Positions 35,000 through 47,500 of a stretch of DNA of 64,000 bases are shown here, piece by piece. Each line of letters begins with the position of its first letter. Positions within the stretch are counted from its first letter, which is position 1. The position numbers were made by a program, and so were the translations under genes. The notes below the pieces were generated by a model. The model was not told where the DNA came from and made no database searches. It saw nothing but the letters and a program-made list of their open reading frames with translations. Source of the DNA: Datisca glomerata (lineage: Eukaryota; Streptophyta; Magnoliopsida; Cucurbitales; Datiscaceae); assembly GCA_003255025.1 (NCBI GenBank), contig QANY01008225.1:496001-560000 (forward strand), read 5' to 3'.

Positions 35000-36080
35000 G
35001 AGTACCTCTATTTCTTGGTAGTTTTCAAATATTTACATAGATTCAAAAATTAACAAAAGTTGTGTACCTGGTAGTTTTCGCAGCATCTATTTTTTTAATG
35101 ATGATTTGCTTTTTTTTACTTGTATCCATTTTAGTCAATTGTATAACAATAAATCTTCATGTATTAGGGTTTGAGATATACATGCATGCCAATGTATAAA
35201 CGATTTTTACAAAAAAAAAAAAAATGCTTTTCTGGCATTACTGCTTTAGTTGTTAACTCCAAGTTGTTGTGGAAGGCTTCCGGATCTAAAACTACCTCCG
35301 TCCGGCAACTAGCAACGTGCTTTAAGATCTTGATTGATAGTAGAACTCGTCGGCAACCGTTTATATTCTCCGGCGATTTTAGGGTTGAAAGAGAAGGAAC
35401 GACTCTTTAATTGGAGAGGAGAGAGAGAGAGACAGGTGCTCGCATTAGGCGTGAGAGAGAGAGAAAGAGAGAGAATGCTCCTATTTTCGATGAGAGAGAA
35501 GAGTCAATTGAAGGAGAGAGAGAGGAGAGCAAGAAAGGTGCAAATATCTATTATTTTAAGATGAGAGAGAGATTGATGATAAGGTAAGTAATGATTTATT
35601 ATATAAGTGAGTGTGATTGATAAGATAAAGTAATATTTATTTGATTAAAAATATTTAAAATTTAAATTTATGGTGAAAGAGATATTTTGATTTGAGAGAG
35701 AGGGGGATAGATTTTATGGAGAAGAAAAAGAATTGGAGAGAGAGAGGAGAGAGGGGAGAGAAAGAAAGTTATAAATATCTATTATTTTATATTTATTTAC
35801 ATTTACATTAATTTTTAGATAAATATTGTGAATGACATTTATGGTATTTATATTAAAAACTCAATGGTTTAAATACATATGTGATAAAAATTTAGTATTT
35901 TTAAAATTTGATAAAAATCTAAGCATACACTATAATATTGTTATTTGTCTAAAAATCACTTATTAGTCTAAAAATCACTTATAAAGTCGAGCATAATTGG
36001 GACACTTCGTTTTCAGCCTTCTTTAATAAAATTCTATAAACAATATATTAATACGTTATTATGTATATCTATTTACATTA

Positions 36081-36517
36081 TAAGCAAATAAAAAATAAAT
36101 CAATGATTGACTAGTGACAAATGATAAAACTATAGGTTAAAGTTTAAAGAACGAAGGAGATGGTCAAAACTGAAAAAAATTACAAAATTCCTAAATAAAC
36201 ATGAAATAATTCGAAAAAAAATACATAACAAAGAGATTATATGGAATTTGAAATATATGATAATGATAAATCTTTAAAAAATATCTAAATCCCTTATATT
36301 GTGCCATATAACCACATGAATCCCTACACCCAATAATAACCATCAAATAATTAAATGAGTAATTTAGTCAGTCTATAAGATTAGTTATAACTACCTTCAA
36401 GATATGACACCCAAATTGATCATATTTACAGAACTAGTTTTGTAGGGCATGTTTAATGCCTCCTATGTTCTTGGCTATCGATGTAAAAGAAAACTTGAAA
36501 TAAAGAGAAGAAAAATG
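36081..36517. other. 3' flank of RST1, no gene
   Basis: AT-rich sequence between the duplicated transposon units and the RST1 stop codon (36518-36520). It should contain the RST1 3' untranslated region, but no poly(A) site can be fixed by eye. Confidence 0.6.
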
Positions 36518-38274
36518 CTAAGCAATCTTCATGCTGGCAAGCCTAAGCTGCTTCTCTAGTGGCAAGTAGTCTTTTAAAAATACACACGTATCATGTAACA
36601 CTTTGAATAGAGAAGAAACAATGTTATTTTCACTTTCATCAATAGGCTGCAACTTGTGAATATCGTCCCCATTTGACGTTTGTGAAACCCAATTGTAAAT
36701 GCGTTCCGAAGACGTAAAAAGACGAGAAACTATCGGTTCAGCGTCAATGCTCCAACTGGAGTCTAATAGAAGGGAAGTGAGGGTAACTGGTAGATCATTC
36801 AGTACAGTCTGTGGATCTAAAATCAGTAGAGGCATATATTTGCAGCAACTACCTGAAAGCAGACCAAGGAACTGTAGTGCCTGCAGGTAAAATGTGGAAG
36901 AGACTTGATCAAAGATTTTATGCTTAAATATGCATTAAAACCACAATATTAAAGCAATGAGAAGCCATTATCTTTTCCAGAAAGCAAAACGAAAGTTTTT
37001 TTTTTACCTTTTACCTATAAGATTCTCGTTTGTACTAAAAAAACCTGTAGCGTAACTACAAGGATTCCTCACAGAATCATCCATCTATAGACGGTCTTTA
37101 TCTTTTCTAATTTTGCAGACAAAATGAATCTCTCGAAATCCTCAACAAATGAAGGAAAGTAGACCAAAGAAGCCGCCAGAATAGACAGAAGGAGCTATCA
37201 AAATGTTAAAAGGAATTAATATGCAGTAATTAGAAGATGCAGCAGTAACATATATTCATATAGACTAGAAGCATGAAGGAAGTCTATACCTTTTCCCTTC
37301 TTCCTTCATCCCAACATATAGCTCATTTAAGTGAAAATATAGTAAATCTAAGGAAAGAACACATTGTAACATATAGCTCTTTGATATGCCATCTGCGTAA
37401 ATTTGCTATTGCAACAATATGGTGTATCTTTATTGTTACTTCTATTTGAATAGTATTTTAGGATGGACTTGACAAGTTTCAATGTATCAACTGATAGCAC
37501 CAAAAACCAAGCAGAAATTGATAACAGCATGTTTTGCAAGTATCCGAGGACCAATGTGTTGAAATTGTGCCTACCGTGGAAGGATAACTTGAGACGCAGC
37601 TAATTTCCAGTGCATCAATAAGCCATTGTCGTTTGACGCTTGCCTCTGCTTGCTGTAAAGCTGCTACAACCTCAACTAGCACACCCCACATGACTGCAAA
37701 AACCAGCTTGAATACCCATTTCTCAGCTTACATACTTCCTCGTCTGAACAAACACTATACAGCAAAAAAACAAATCTTGTTCCATTCTGCATTGTGGCTA
37801 TTCATGCACTATACAGTTTTCATATGCTGACATAAACTTACTCAACTATCTTCCAAATTTAACTAGGCAATATTTGGACCTTAGTTATGAAGGAAAGAAA
37901 AATGAGATGAGAAATAAGATTTTAATTAGGGAAAAATGAAGGAAATTAGTAAACTAATATAAGTAATTGCTTCTATTATTTTTCCTCTCCACATTCCAGT
38001 GATTCCAACAATCAAAACAACTATATAATTTCTTTTTCGTTCCCTACTAATTTCCAAGATTCAAACATATCCTAGAGAGAAATAAAATGGAAAAGAAAAT
38101 GTACAATTTCATAGATAACTAACCTTCTGACTTAGAGTTCAGGATCTGAGATTTTAGTATTCCCAACTCGCTCAATGGAAGAGAACCAGCCCTAATTACC
38201 TTAGCTCTAGCTCGAATCTTTTTCAGACCATCACTTAACTGGCCGTCTCCATTTGAAAGATCCTCCGGTGAAGC
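36518..38274 (-). CDS. RST1: RST1 exons 23-25 (residues 1640-1849)
   Basis: Exons: 38274-38124, 37693-37575, 36880-36518. Exon 23 encodes [20 protein letters not shown], exon 24 [20 protein letters not shown], exon 25 [20 protein letters not shown] and the C-terminus, ending with TAG at 36518-36520. The last exon matches the conserved RST1 tail nearly residue for residue in pattern. Confidence 0.92.
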
Positions 38275-38498
38275 CTGTAAGGTGCACATGGTTCTAATTT
38301 TCTAAATATAAGGCGGAAAACTTAGCTGCCAAAATTTGTGCCCTAACGAAATCAATGGGTTCCACCAGTAACAACACTAATTTGAAGGAATTGCAGCATA
38401 CTAATTTTTCATAAGTTAAACCAACATAGGAGGATATCGATTTCACAGACATGATATATGACCTTCAAAGAAGCAGCTGGATCAGTTTAATGCAGTAG

Positions 38499-38532
<34 letters not shown>

Positions 38533-41500
38533 TTTTACTTGTAGGAAATCTGATGACCATTGCCGCCGTGCCTTCCCTAAGCAACTAACTGCCCCGGACC
38601 ACTCTTCTACAGAGTTTACCTGATCTACGTTACCTGACCGTAAAACGGGTAACAAGGAAAATAGTACCTCCATGCACTTCTCAATTTGGAATATGTATTC
38701 TAGAGTATCTACTGAAGCTTCATCTAGACATTGATAAAGACCCTTCCAGAATGAAATTCGTAAAAAGCTTTGCTGGTTATGGAAATCGACCTGGTTTGAA
38801 GGAGCCGAAGACAAGTAGATTCTCATATCATCAAACAGTTTATCAATCCTAGAGCCTGAGAATACTTTTATGAGATCTGCCAGGTGCACGAGCAAACATG
38901 ACTGCAGATTTGGCTCAAGCGTCCTGAATCTAGAGAAGTCAGAGAGCTCATCAAGAAAGAGGAGGAGTGGATCAAATTGGTTTGCATGAGCAAATGAGAA
39001 CAGAAGGCATTCCTCCCTAAGGATCCCTTTCTTCATAGCAGGAGCAGGGATGAGCAACTCTGCAACTTGATCCTCATATCTCATGCAGCGCCTGACCATT
39101 GCTACCCAATCCAAGGCCGGCAATCTGGGAGCTTGTGAAAGGCACCGTAGCACTGTTCCAACAATGCCAACATGCACAGTTGCACCTGTCTGTATTTAGT
39201 GGCAGTAGAAACATTAACAGCAGAAGATTTTACTGAAACTAAAACTGAGTGAAAGTATTAAATAAAACATGAAGCATGGTGATGAAAAACATCAATAGAT
39301 TTGAAATAAAAGTTGAAAGCGCAACCCGATCTCTCTTTAAAACCTAGGTATTAATGAGAGGGATACTGAAACCTTATAACCAGCACAGAATGGTCAGATC
39401 TAAGCGACGTGGGACAACATTTCAACACGCCTTGGTGGACCACAAACGATAGCCGAACTAAGCAACGTAGCAAACAATCCGAACTAAGTGGACAAAGAGC
39501 CGAACTAAAGTGACAAGAGAAAGGTCTAATCAAGCTTTGATACACAGTCTGATCACTCCTCAAAAACTAGATATTAAGGAGAGTACTAAAACCCTATAAT
39601 CAGTACAGAATGGGCAGATCTAGGCGATGTGGGGCAACATTCCTACAATAAATATATCCAAATATTCGTCTCCCCATGATATTGCAGAAATTTGTAATTG
39701 ACATCAATTAAAAGAACACCATGACAAACTGCAAAAGCTTAAGGGGGTTGTGCTCTAATATCTACTAGTAGTAGCAGCTTTCTGGCTCAGATGGCCGCCC
39801 GTTTAACAGATTATATATAAGATTTATTCTGTCAAACATTTTAGTCAACACGAAACCTATGCCTTACGTAATGCGCTTACGAGTTGCAACCATATAGATA
39901 ATATGTGTAACACTGCACTTTAATCTTATTCTCTGTCATAGTGTTGATTAATGGTATTTATGTTCATTACCAACTAAAATAATTGTGTAAGAAGTGCTAT
40001 ATAAGAATAAAGTCCTGCTGCTAGCAAAAAGAGTTGGCAAGAGATCTACCCTGGAAAGATTCAGATCCATCAGCCAAACTGATAGCCTCATAACTACACT
40101 ATCCTCGGCGAGAGTTTGAGAAACAGATCTGGAACCAGAAGCACCTGTTTCCGTTACATTGTCAATGTTCAGAAAATCCTTCAACCACAAACGATGTCGA
40201 AGAAATGACACTGCCCAAGATGCATATTGCTGCATTTGCTGGTTATCAGACTTCTGTGCAATAAGAAATATCTCTTGCATCATCGATGTCAACTGTGGCT
40301 CACAAATACGACTTGAAAGTAGGGGACCCATAAGATGAGATGATTCCTGTTAAGGAGACAAAATTTTATGTACATTTGGAAAAAAAAACCAATCATAAGT
40401 ACATTTCCAGTGAGTTAGCAAGAGATACCTTTAAATCATATCCAGATCGTGTTGATGGGGTTAGAGGATGCATTCGAACCAAATTTCCAGCATCCGCCCC
40501 CAATGAATTAATGACTCCAAGCATTCCACCAAAATGTATCAAAGGAGGATATGGACTGGAATAACATGTTCTAAATAATTTCAATAAATCTTTGACACAT
40601 TCGACTTTGATAGAGTGCACCCCCTCATTCAATATGCAGGAAAGGAGGCTTCCAGCTCCTATGCAAGATGCCATCAATAAGCTCTGACGGAAAGCGCCGG
40701 ATTTTTTAACAGACACCAATTCCAAAATGAGCTCCTTATAACCATTGATCAAATGGTCCAGTTCATTGTCATCCATCAATTCTACTCTTTGGCAAAACGC
40801 CACTACGAATGGAAGCGCAAGACATGATCCTACTGACAGAACTCTTCCAGATTCTTCACTACGGAAATCAGTGGACTGAATCAAAGAATTAACATGTGGA
40901 ATCCAAGAAATGATCAATTGTTTAATTTTAAGCACAACAGCATACTCCCCAGCCCTGAATATTGCACCGATGGAGCTCGCCAAACCAAGCACTAGTCCAG
41001 CAATGCCCCAGATGTCCTCTTCCAAGTCAATGAAGCTATCTCCAGACAGCTCAGCAGTTATATTCGTTACGATATCGCTAGTATTGTTCAGGAAAGATGA
41101 AGAGATACCGTCCAGAATTTCAGATGCAGATTCCGTAAGCTGACATATCGTTGAAGTTAAGGCCCTAACTACGACTCCAAGTAAGTCTATATCCTGTATC
41201 TTCTCAGCTTGTTTGTCCAACTCAGACTTATCAGCATTTACAACGCTGGCAAGAAGATCTTGGCTTGAAAAGCCCAAGCCAATGCCACAAGCTCCCTTGA
41301 CAAGCATACTTTTGCTACCATGTAAAATCTGAAAGCGGGTGAAAAGAAGTCAAAGTACTCTTATAAATAAAAAAACAAGTAAAAGTAACTTTTGGCAATA
41401 AATGGAAGCTCCTGCTGTAAAAATACACAATCACAAAATTAAACGCGAAATCTGGAAGTACACGTTTTAGAAACAAAAGGAATTATGATCTTCTCAAATG

Positions 41501-44500
41501 ATCTAACAATCTAGTGATGGTGAGGAGATGAAAAAATAAGAGGACCCGATTAGAGAAGTAGATTCATAAGTAGAAAGACTTATTGCTTAAGTAACATGAG
41601 TTCTGAAGATGAAAACGTCAAAAAGAGAGGAAAGAAGACAGGAGAGATTGTATATCATATAGAATCTATAGTATAGAATTTATACAAACATTTATAAAGT
41701 TGTATATTTATGCCCTGGACAAATATTTCCACAGAAAATGCACATGATGAAATAAGGAAAGTGAGTCTTTAGATCAGGGAGGGCATCTTTAATTAACTGT
41801 TATGATATGTCATTTATTGAAAAGCAAAATGTCAATCACAGAGCAATACAAGAGATCAGACGGAGATACCACGCAAACACGACAAAATGAACAATGCATC
41901 CTCAAAAATCCTATATTAGGGCATTTACCTCTGTCATTAAATTGGTCTAACTTGCCCAACATCAATCAGAAAAGTAATTGTTTTATCTTGCATAAAAACT
42001 GGCATGAAATATTTCCCAGAAAAGCTCAAATTCGAAAAGAATCTAACTAGAACTTTACATGCCTCAGCAAGTCCACAGATAATCTGAACTTTCAGATTTT
42101 TTTTATAAGAAACACACTGAACTTTTAGTTCATGATGATCAGTAACATGTAGGCAACTAGAAATCAATACCAGAAAAGTTCAAGTTCAAAAAAATCTAAC
42201 TAGAACTTTACATACCTCTGCAAGCCCACAGATAATCTGAACTTTTAGTCTATGATCAGTAACATGTAGGCAACTAGAAATCAGTCCAAGAGAAATTGCA
42301 GCTGCCCATTGGCGATGTTCATGCTCGTGCTGGTACAACCAATTCAACAGAAACCTGGAAGCACTTGATTTAATGGTATGAGCAGACGGTGGTAAGACCT
42401 AAATAAAAACAATGACAAAGCATTAAATTTGTAAGTTCTATAATTCCTACTTAAAGAAATAAAAAAATCATGAAGGATCTTTACTAAATAAAACAATAAT
42501 AGCAACCCACCCTAATGACCTCTAAAGAAGGAAAATGTGGATGTAGGAAATTTACCAAGCCGGAGATGCATTAGTCTTGAAATATGATATTACTCACAAA
42601 TTCTAGCAATGAATATTTATGTTTCCTATGACAATTAACATTCAAGATGGTACAGGAATGTTGCTACCATTTGGATATTATTACCAGACTACCACAATTT
42701 CCATTCCCTAATTTAGCAAATAGCAATTAAGTCAAACATAGATTTTTATGTCGATCAGATAAACCAAGTATACACTCTTACCATGCAAAGTGCACCAATA
42801 GCAAGAGCCATATTCTCAGCAGATCTAGGAATAGCTTCTTCAGTAAGAAGTATGATTCTCTGCATGAATGCCAATAGCAATACTAGTTATGACCGCATGG
42901 TTCACATCAGTTTCTGTAACTGGGGCAAATAAATGACTGGAAAAAAAAGTGCAGCATTTTAAAATGTTGAACCTTCAAAATGTCACTAGCAACTTTACAA
43001 GTTCTGTCCAAGGTGGCTGCAGGTGTTTTGGCATCAAAAGTTGACATATCAGCCTTCATCCATCGTCCCATAAAGGATTTCCATGATTCCAGTGATAAGA
43101 GCGCAATGAAAATATTTCTAGAGAGCTGAAGAGATGCAGCAACTTCGACCAACATATTCTCAAATCGGCCATGTTCATCTTGAGTTGCCTGAATACCAAG
43201 TACCATTCAGACTTGAAACAAAGTAAGCCTCAAGAGATAAATATATATGATTTCCTCACACTTGATGCTCTTCGATCGTTCCCATATTCAGGAGTAAAAG
43301 AAAGACATAGCAGAGCAGCACCAGGCAACTCTTTTGCATCACTTCTTTTCCCTGACAAAGAAAATAAAATGAACAGTTACCTCTTCTGTTAAAGGCTTGA
43401 ATTTTTAGAAGGCTTTTTTTATAAGAAACAATATATATTAAAATAAAATAATTACAAAGTTCGGCGAATGAGTAATCCAACCGAAATCAAAAATCTCCGC
43501 CAAAACAAAAATCAATCTTTACAAACCGTTAACCAAACTACGGTAATAAAAAACAAAGGGATAGTCTTAAACCACTTAGAATTAGAAGACTAGAGAGAAG
43601 ACAAAAAAAGACTCCTCTTCCAAGAGACACTGTATAAATACCCCTGTACTTTCTAAATTTTATCAATCAATATAACTTTTTTAGCTTTCTAGTTGGTATC
43701 AAAGTCTAACCCTAGCCCTAATCCCAATCTGCCACCTATCACTGCCACAGCCACCAGACAGCGCCGACCACCGCCACCTGCGCCAACCGCCGCCACCTCT
43801 GGCCGCTAGAGCTCTTTTTTTACTGTTTCCAGCTTCATTTTTTCAAAGTGGTTGGGTTTTCCTAGGTTGTGTGCTGACCAGACCTAGGATTTTCTGCATT
43901 TTTGGATTGTTGTGGCTTAGACCACAGTTTAATCAAATTCCCTCTGCTACGGATCGATACATCGCATACTATTTTAATAAGACATAATAGAAAAGTTAGT
44001 TATAGAAAAAAAGTGAAGAGAATGATACCACTTTATAGCGTTGTTGTCCAGGCTTGTCGTTAACATTATGCACATGAATGCGTCTCCATGTTAGTAGAGC
44101 GCCATCATTTACCAATATCTCCTTAGGTGTTCAACTGATCCTTCTTCCCTGTATAATATTTAAATTTGGGCTGTGCGAACTTTTTTGGAATAGGCGTTGA
44201 CAAGATTTCTGGAGTTAATAGGGTCTAGGACCGCTACTGTTGCAGTGCCTAGTCTTTTGGCCTTCACCATCTTTCTTTCGAGCATTTTTGGATTGTTGTG
44301 GCTTAGACCACAGTTTGGTCACTCGTTTGGTGACTTTTTCATGATATAAACGGTCCGTGTTCAATCTTTCTTCATCTCTCCATCGGATTTTCTTGGCAAT
44401 TTGTATTGCTTTCTTGGATTCGTGATGTCTGAATCTTCAAATGCTGCTATTACGACTGTTGCTAAGCCAGATCTAGTTTATCCTAAGTCCAGTGGAAGTT

Positions 44501-47500
44501 ACTAGTGTTCTTTTAAATGGACGAAATTTTGTTGCTTGGTCTCGATCCTTGAAGTTATGTCTTGGTGGACGGGGAAAGAGTCTTTGGCTTCAAGGACGTG
44601 TTCCTCGCCCTAAAGATGACGATGCAAAGGAAGCCCAGTGGGATGTTGATAACTGTTTGATATCAGGATGGATGTTTGAATTTATGGAGTCTTCGGTCAA
44701 TAATATGTTTATGTATAATGAGACGGTTGTCGATTTGTGGAATGCTTTGACTGCCATGTATGCCCATTCAAGGAATGAGGCTCGATATTTTGAGTTGTAT
44801 CAGGAGATTGCTAGTGCCAATCAGGAGAGACTTGGATTGAATGTTGCTCAATTTTTTGGATATTTACGTGTACGGTGGGATGAGATGGCTCAATATGAAC
44901 GAGTCAGTGACTTTGGGACAATGGCTCATGTAACAGTCAAGAGGTTGGATCGTCATCACACATATGCATTTCTGATGGGGCATAAAGCCTGAATTTGAGT
45001 CACTTCGTACCCAAATCTTTAATTCCACTCATGTACCATCCTTGCTTGAGACCTTTGCCATGGTTGATGGAGATGAGCGTCGACGTATTATCTCGGTCCC
45101 GACTCCCGTCCCTGCCACTGCTAGTAATAATGATCAGATGGCCCTTGGTGCTCGTGGTTTCTCTAGTTCTCGTCCTCCAGCTGGGAGGAAATTTTGCCAT
45201 CATTGTAGGAACAATGGTCATATCAAGGATACTTGTTGGAAACTTCATCCCGAGTTGCGCGCTCAATTCCAGAAGATTAATATACCCACTAGATCGGCAA
45301 CGGTAGCTAATACTTCTGTAGCCACCAGTGATTTGGCCGAGTCATCTGTCCTCTCTCAAGTAGCAGCTTTACAGGCTTAGGTGTCTCGTCTTATGTCTCA
45401 GCAGACTCCTACTATTGCTATTGCTCCTGTATCTGATCCTCCTACCTCCACTGCCTCAGGTACTCCCACTGCACTTCATATTCGTACTGAGTCACCTGCA
45501 TGGATTTTGGATTCGGGGGCAAATGATCATATGACTGGTGAGTTATCAGTTTTTTCTATACCATTGGAACCTGTTAAAGGTTCGGCACAGTTAGCTGATG
45601 GTTCTCGGACTGTTGTGAGAGGTAGAGGGACTGTACAACTATCTTCTGAAATTACTCTTACCTTTGTTTTTCATTTGCCTAAATTTGCTATGAACCTTTT
45701 ATCTGTTAGTCGCCTAGTCATAGCTCTAGATTGTGCTGTCATTTTTTGGTTGATCGTTGTTTTTTGCAGGACCGTCGTACGAAGAGGATTTTTGGCAGGG
45801 GGTATGAGCAGGATGGACTATACTACTTTGGCGTTCCACCTCCCCTTCAACCACCAGATCCAGTTATTCGAGTTGCCTCTTCTATTATTTTTTATTTTCC
45901 TGTTTCCTTTTCTTTTAGAGACTTACATTTGTGGCATGCTCGTTTGGGACATGTCAATTTTCAATATCTTTGTTCATTATTTCCTTCGTTGATTAATGCA
46001 TGTAAACAATTTCAGTTTAAATGTGAAATTTGCGAGCTTTTAAAACATTGTCGTAAGCCTTATATTTCTCGCATGAATAGATCTGTTGCTGTGTTTGATT
46101 TAATTCACTCTGATGTTTGGGGTCCATCTCCTGTTACTGCTATGTCTAGACACCGATATTATGTCACATTTATTGATGACTTTTCTAGATGTACATGGGT
46201 TTATTTACTTAGGAAAAAATCGGATGTCTCACATGTGCTTAAACAATTTCTTACTATGATCAAAACCCAGTATCAAACTGTTGTTCGATCGATTTCTTCT
46301 GATAACGTGGGGGAGTATATTTCGGGTGATCTTGACTCATCTTTCTAGTCTTGGGATTCTTCAGCAACTTACATGTCCATATACTCCTAAACAAAATGGC
46401 GTAGCTAAGCGTAAGAATCGCCACCTTATTGGCATTTCCCTTTGCGTTTTCAAGGGAATGTCGGTTCCTCAAATTTTTTGAGACATGTCTGTTCTCACCA
46501 CAACATATTTAATTAATAGAGTTCCTAGTCGAATCTTGGGCGGGCAAACTCCTTTAGGTCTTCTTCATCCCGAAAAACCCATTTTCCCTATTATTCCTCG
46601 TGTCTTTGGATGTGTTTGCTTTGTTCAAAACAAGAGTCCTACTCAAACAAAGTTGGACGATAGGTCTATCCGTTGCGCATTTATGGGATACTTATCTCAG
46701 TCCAAAGGGTATCGATGTTACGATCCCTCATCTAGACGGTTTATTTCTTCTTTAGATGTTACTTTTTGGGAGAATACCCCATTCTTTCCTAGTTCCATTG
46801 GTGTTAGGATTGGGGTCCAATCTGTTGAGGATCTTCCTCGTCCTATCCCTATTCTTGACCCCACTAATATAGATGCTCCCGTTGTTTCTCCTACTTCTTT
46901 GTCTCCCATTGCAGGTCCTCCTACCAAGGTGTATAGTCGTCGCTCTTATCTCCCTGTGCTGAACTCCTCTACGACGATTTCCTTTGCGATATCCTTTGCG
47001 GGACGGTCGCCCCCCTAATCGTCTCACTTTATCATGTTCTACTGACCACCCAATTGAGAATCATATTTCGTATAGTGCTCTGTCTAGTTCCTTTCACGAA
47101 TTTGTCAGTCACATTGATTCTACTGCGATTTCGCGATCTGTTGGGGAAGCAACACGAGACCCACAGTGGGTGGCCGCCATGCAAGATGAGATGAAAGCCT
47201 TGCAAGATAATCATACTTGGGACTTGGCTGGTTTGCCTCAGGGGGAGAAAACGGTTGGATGTCGTTGGGTATTCAATCTTAAATATAATACGGATGGAAC
47301 TGTTAATCGGTACGAGGCACGTCTAGTCGCCAAAGGTTTTACTCAGATTCCCGGCAAGGATTTCAATGCAACCTTTGCTCCTGTTGCAAAACTCACTACT
47401 GTTCGTCTTATTATCTCTTTGGCTGCTTCTCACTCCTGGCCCTTGTATCAGATGGATGTCAAGAACTCCTTCTTGAATGGTGATTTGGATGAGATTATTT

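Larger units (their letters stand above)
33880..36080 (-). mobile_element. MULE-like unit 2: shortened tandem duplicate of unit 1
   Basis: It begins with a copy of 17876-17990, jumps at about 34070 to a copy of 30270-30720, then through an inserted piece (34660-34999) to copies of 32440-32480 and 32560-33870. Internal deletions therefore remove more than half of unit 1, and Tat-2 is absent. An imperfect inverted repeat ATATTATCAATACC/ATTGATAATATGTAAT marks the deletion joint near 34060. The order and orientation match unit 1 throughout. Confidence 0.7.

Noticed and set aside
40910..41143. Plus-strand open frame opposite RST1 exon 20
   Set aside because: It is a shadow of the 900-bp coding exon on the other strand with no recognisable content.
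41937..42167. Open frame at 41937-42167 as an extra RST1 exon
   Set aside because: It is a partial duplicate of exon 19 with a lost GT donor; using it would break the conserved order.
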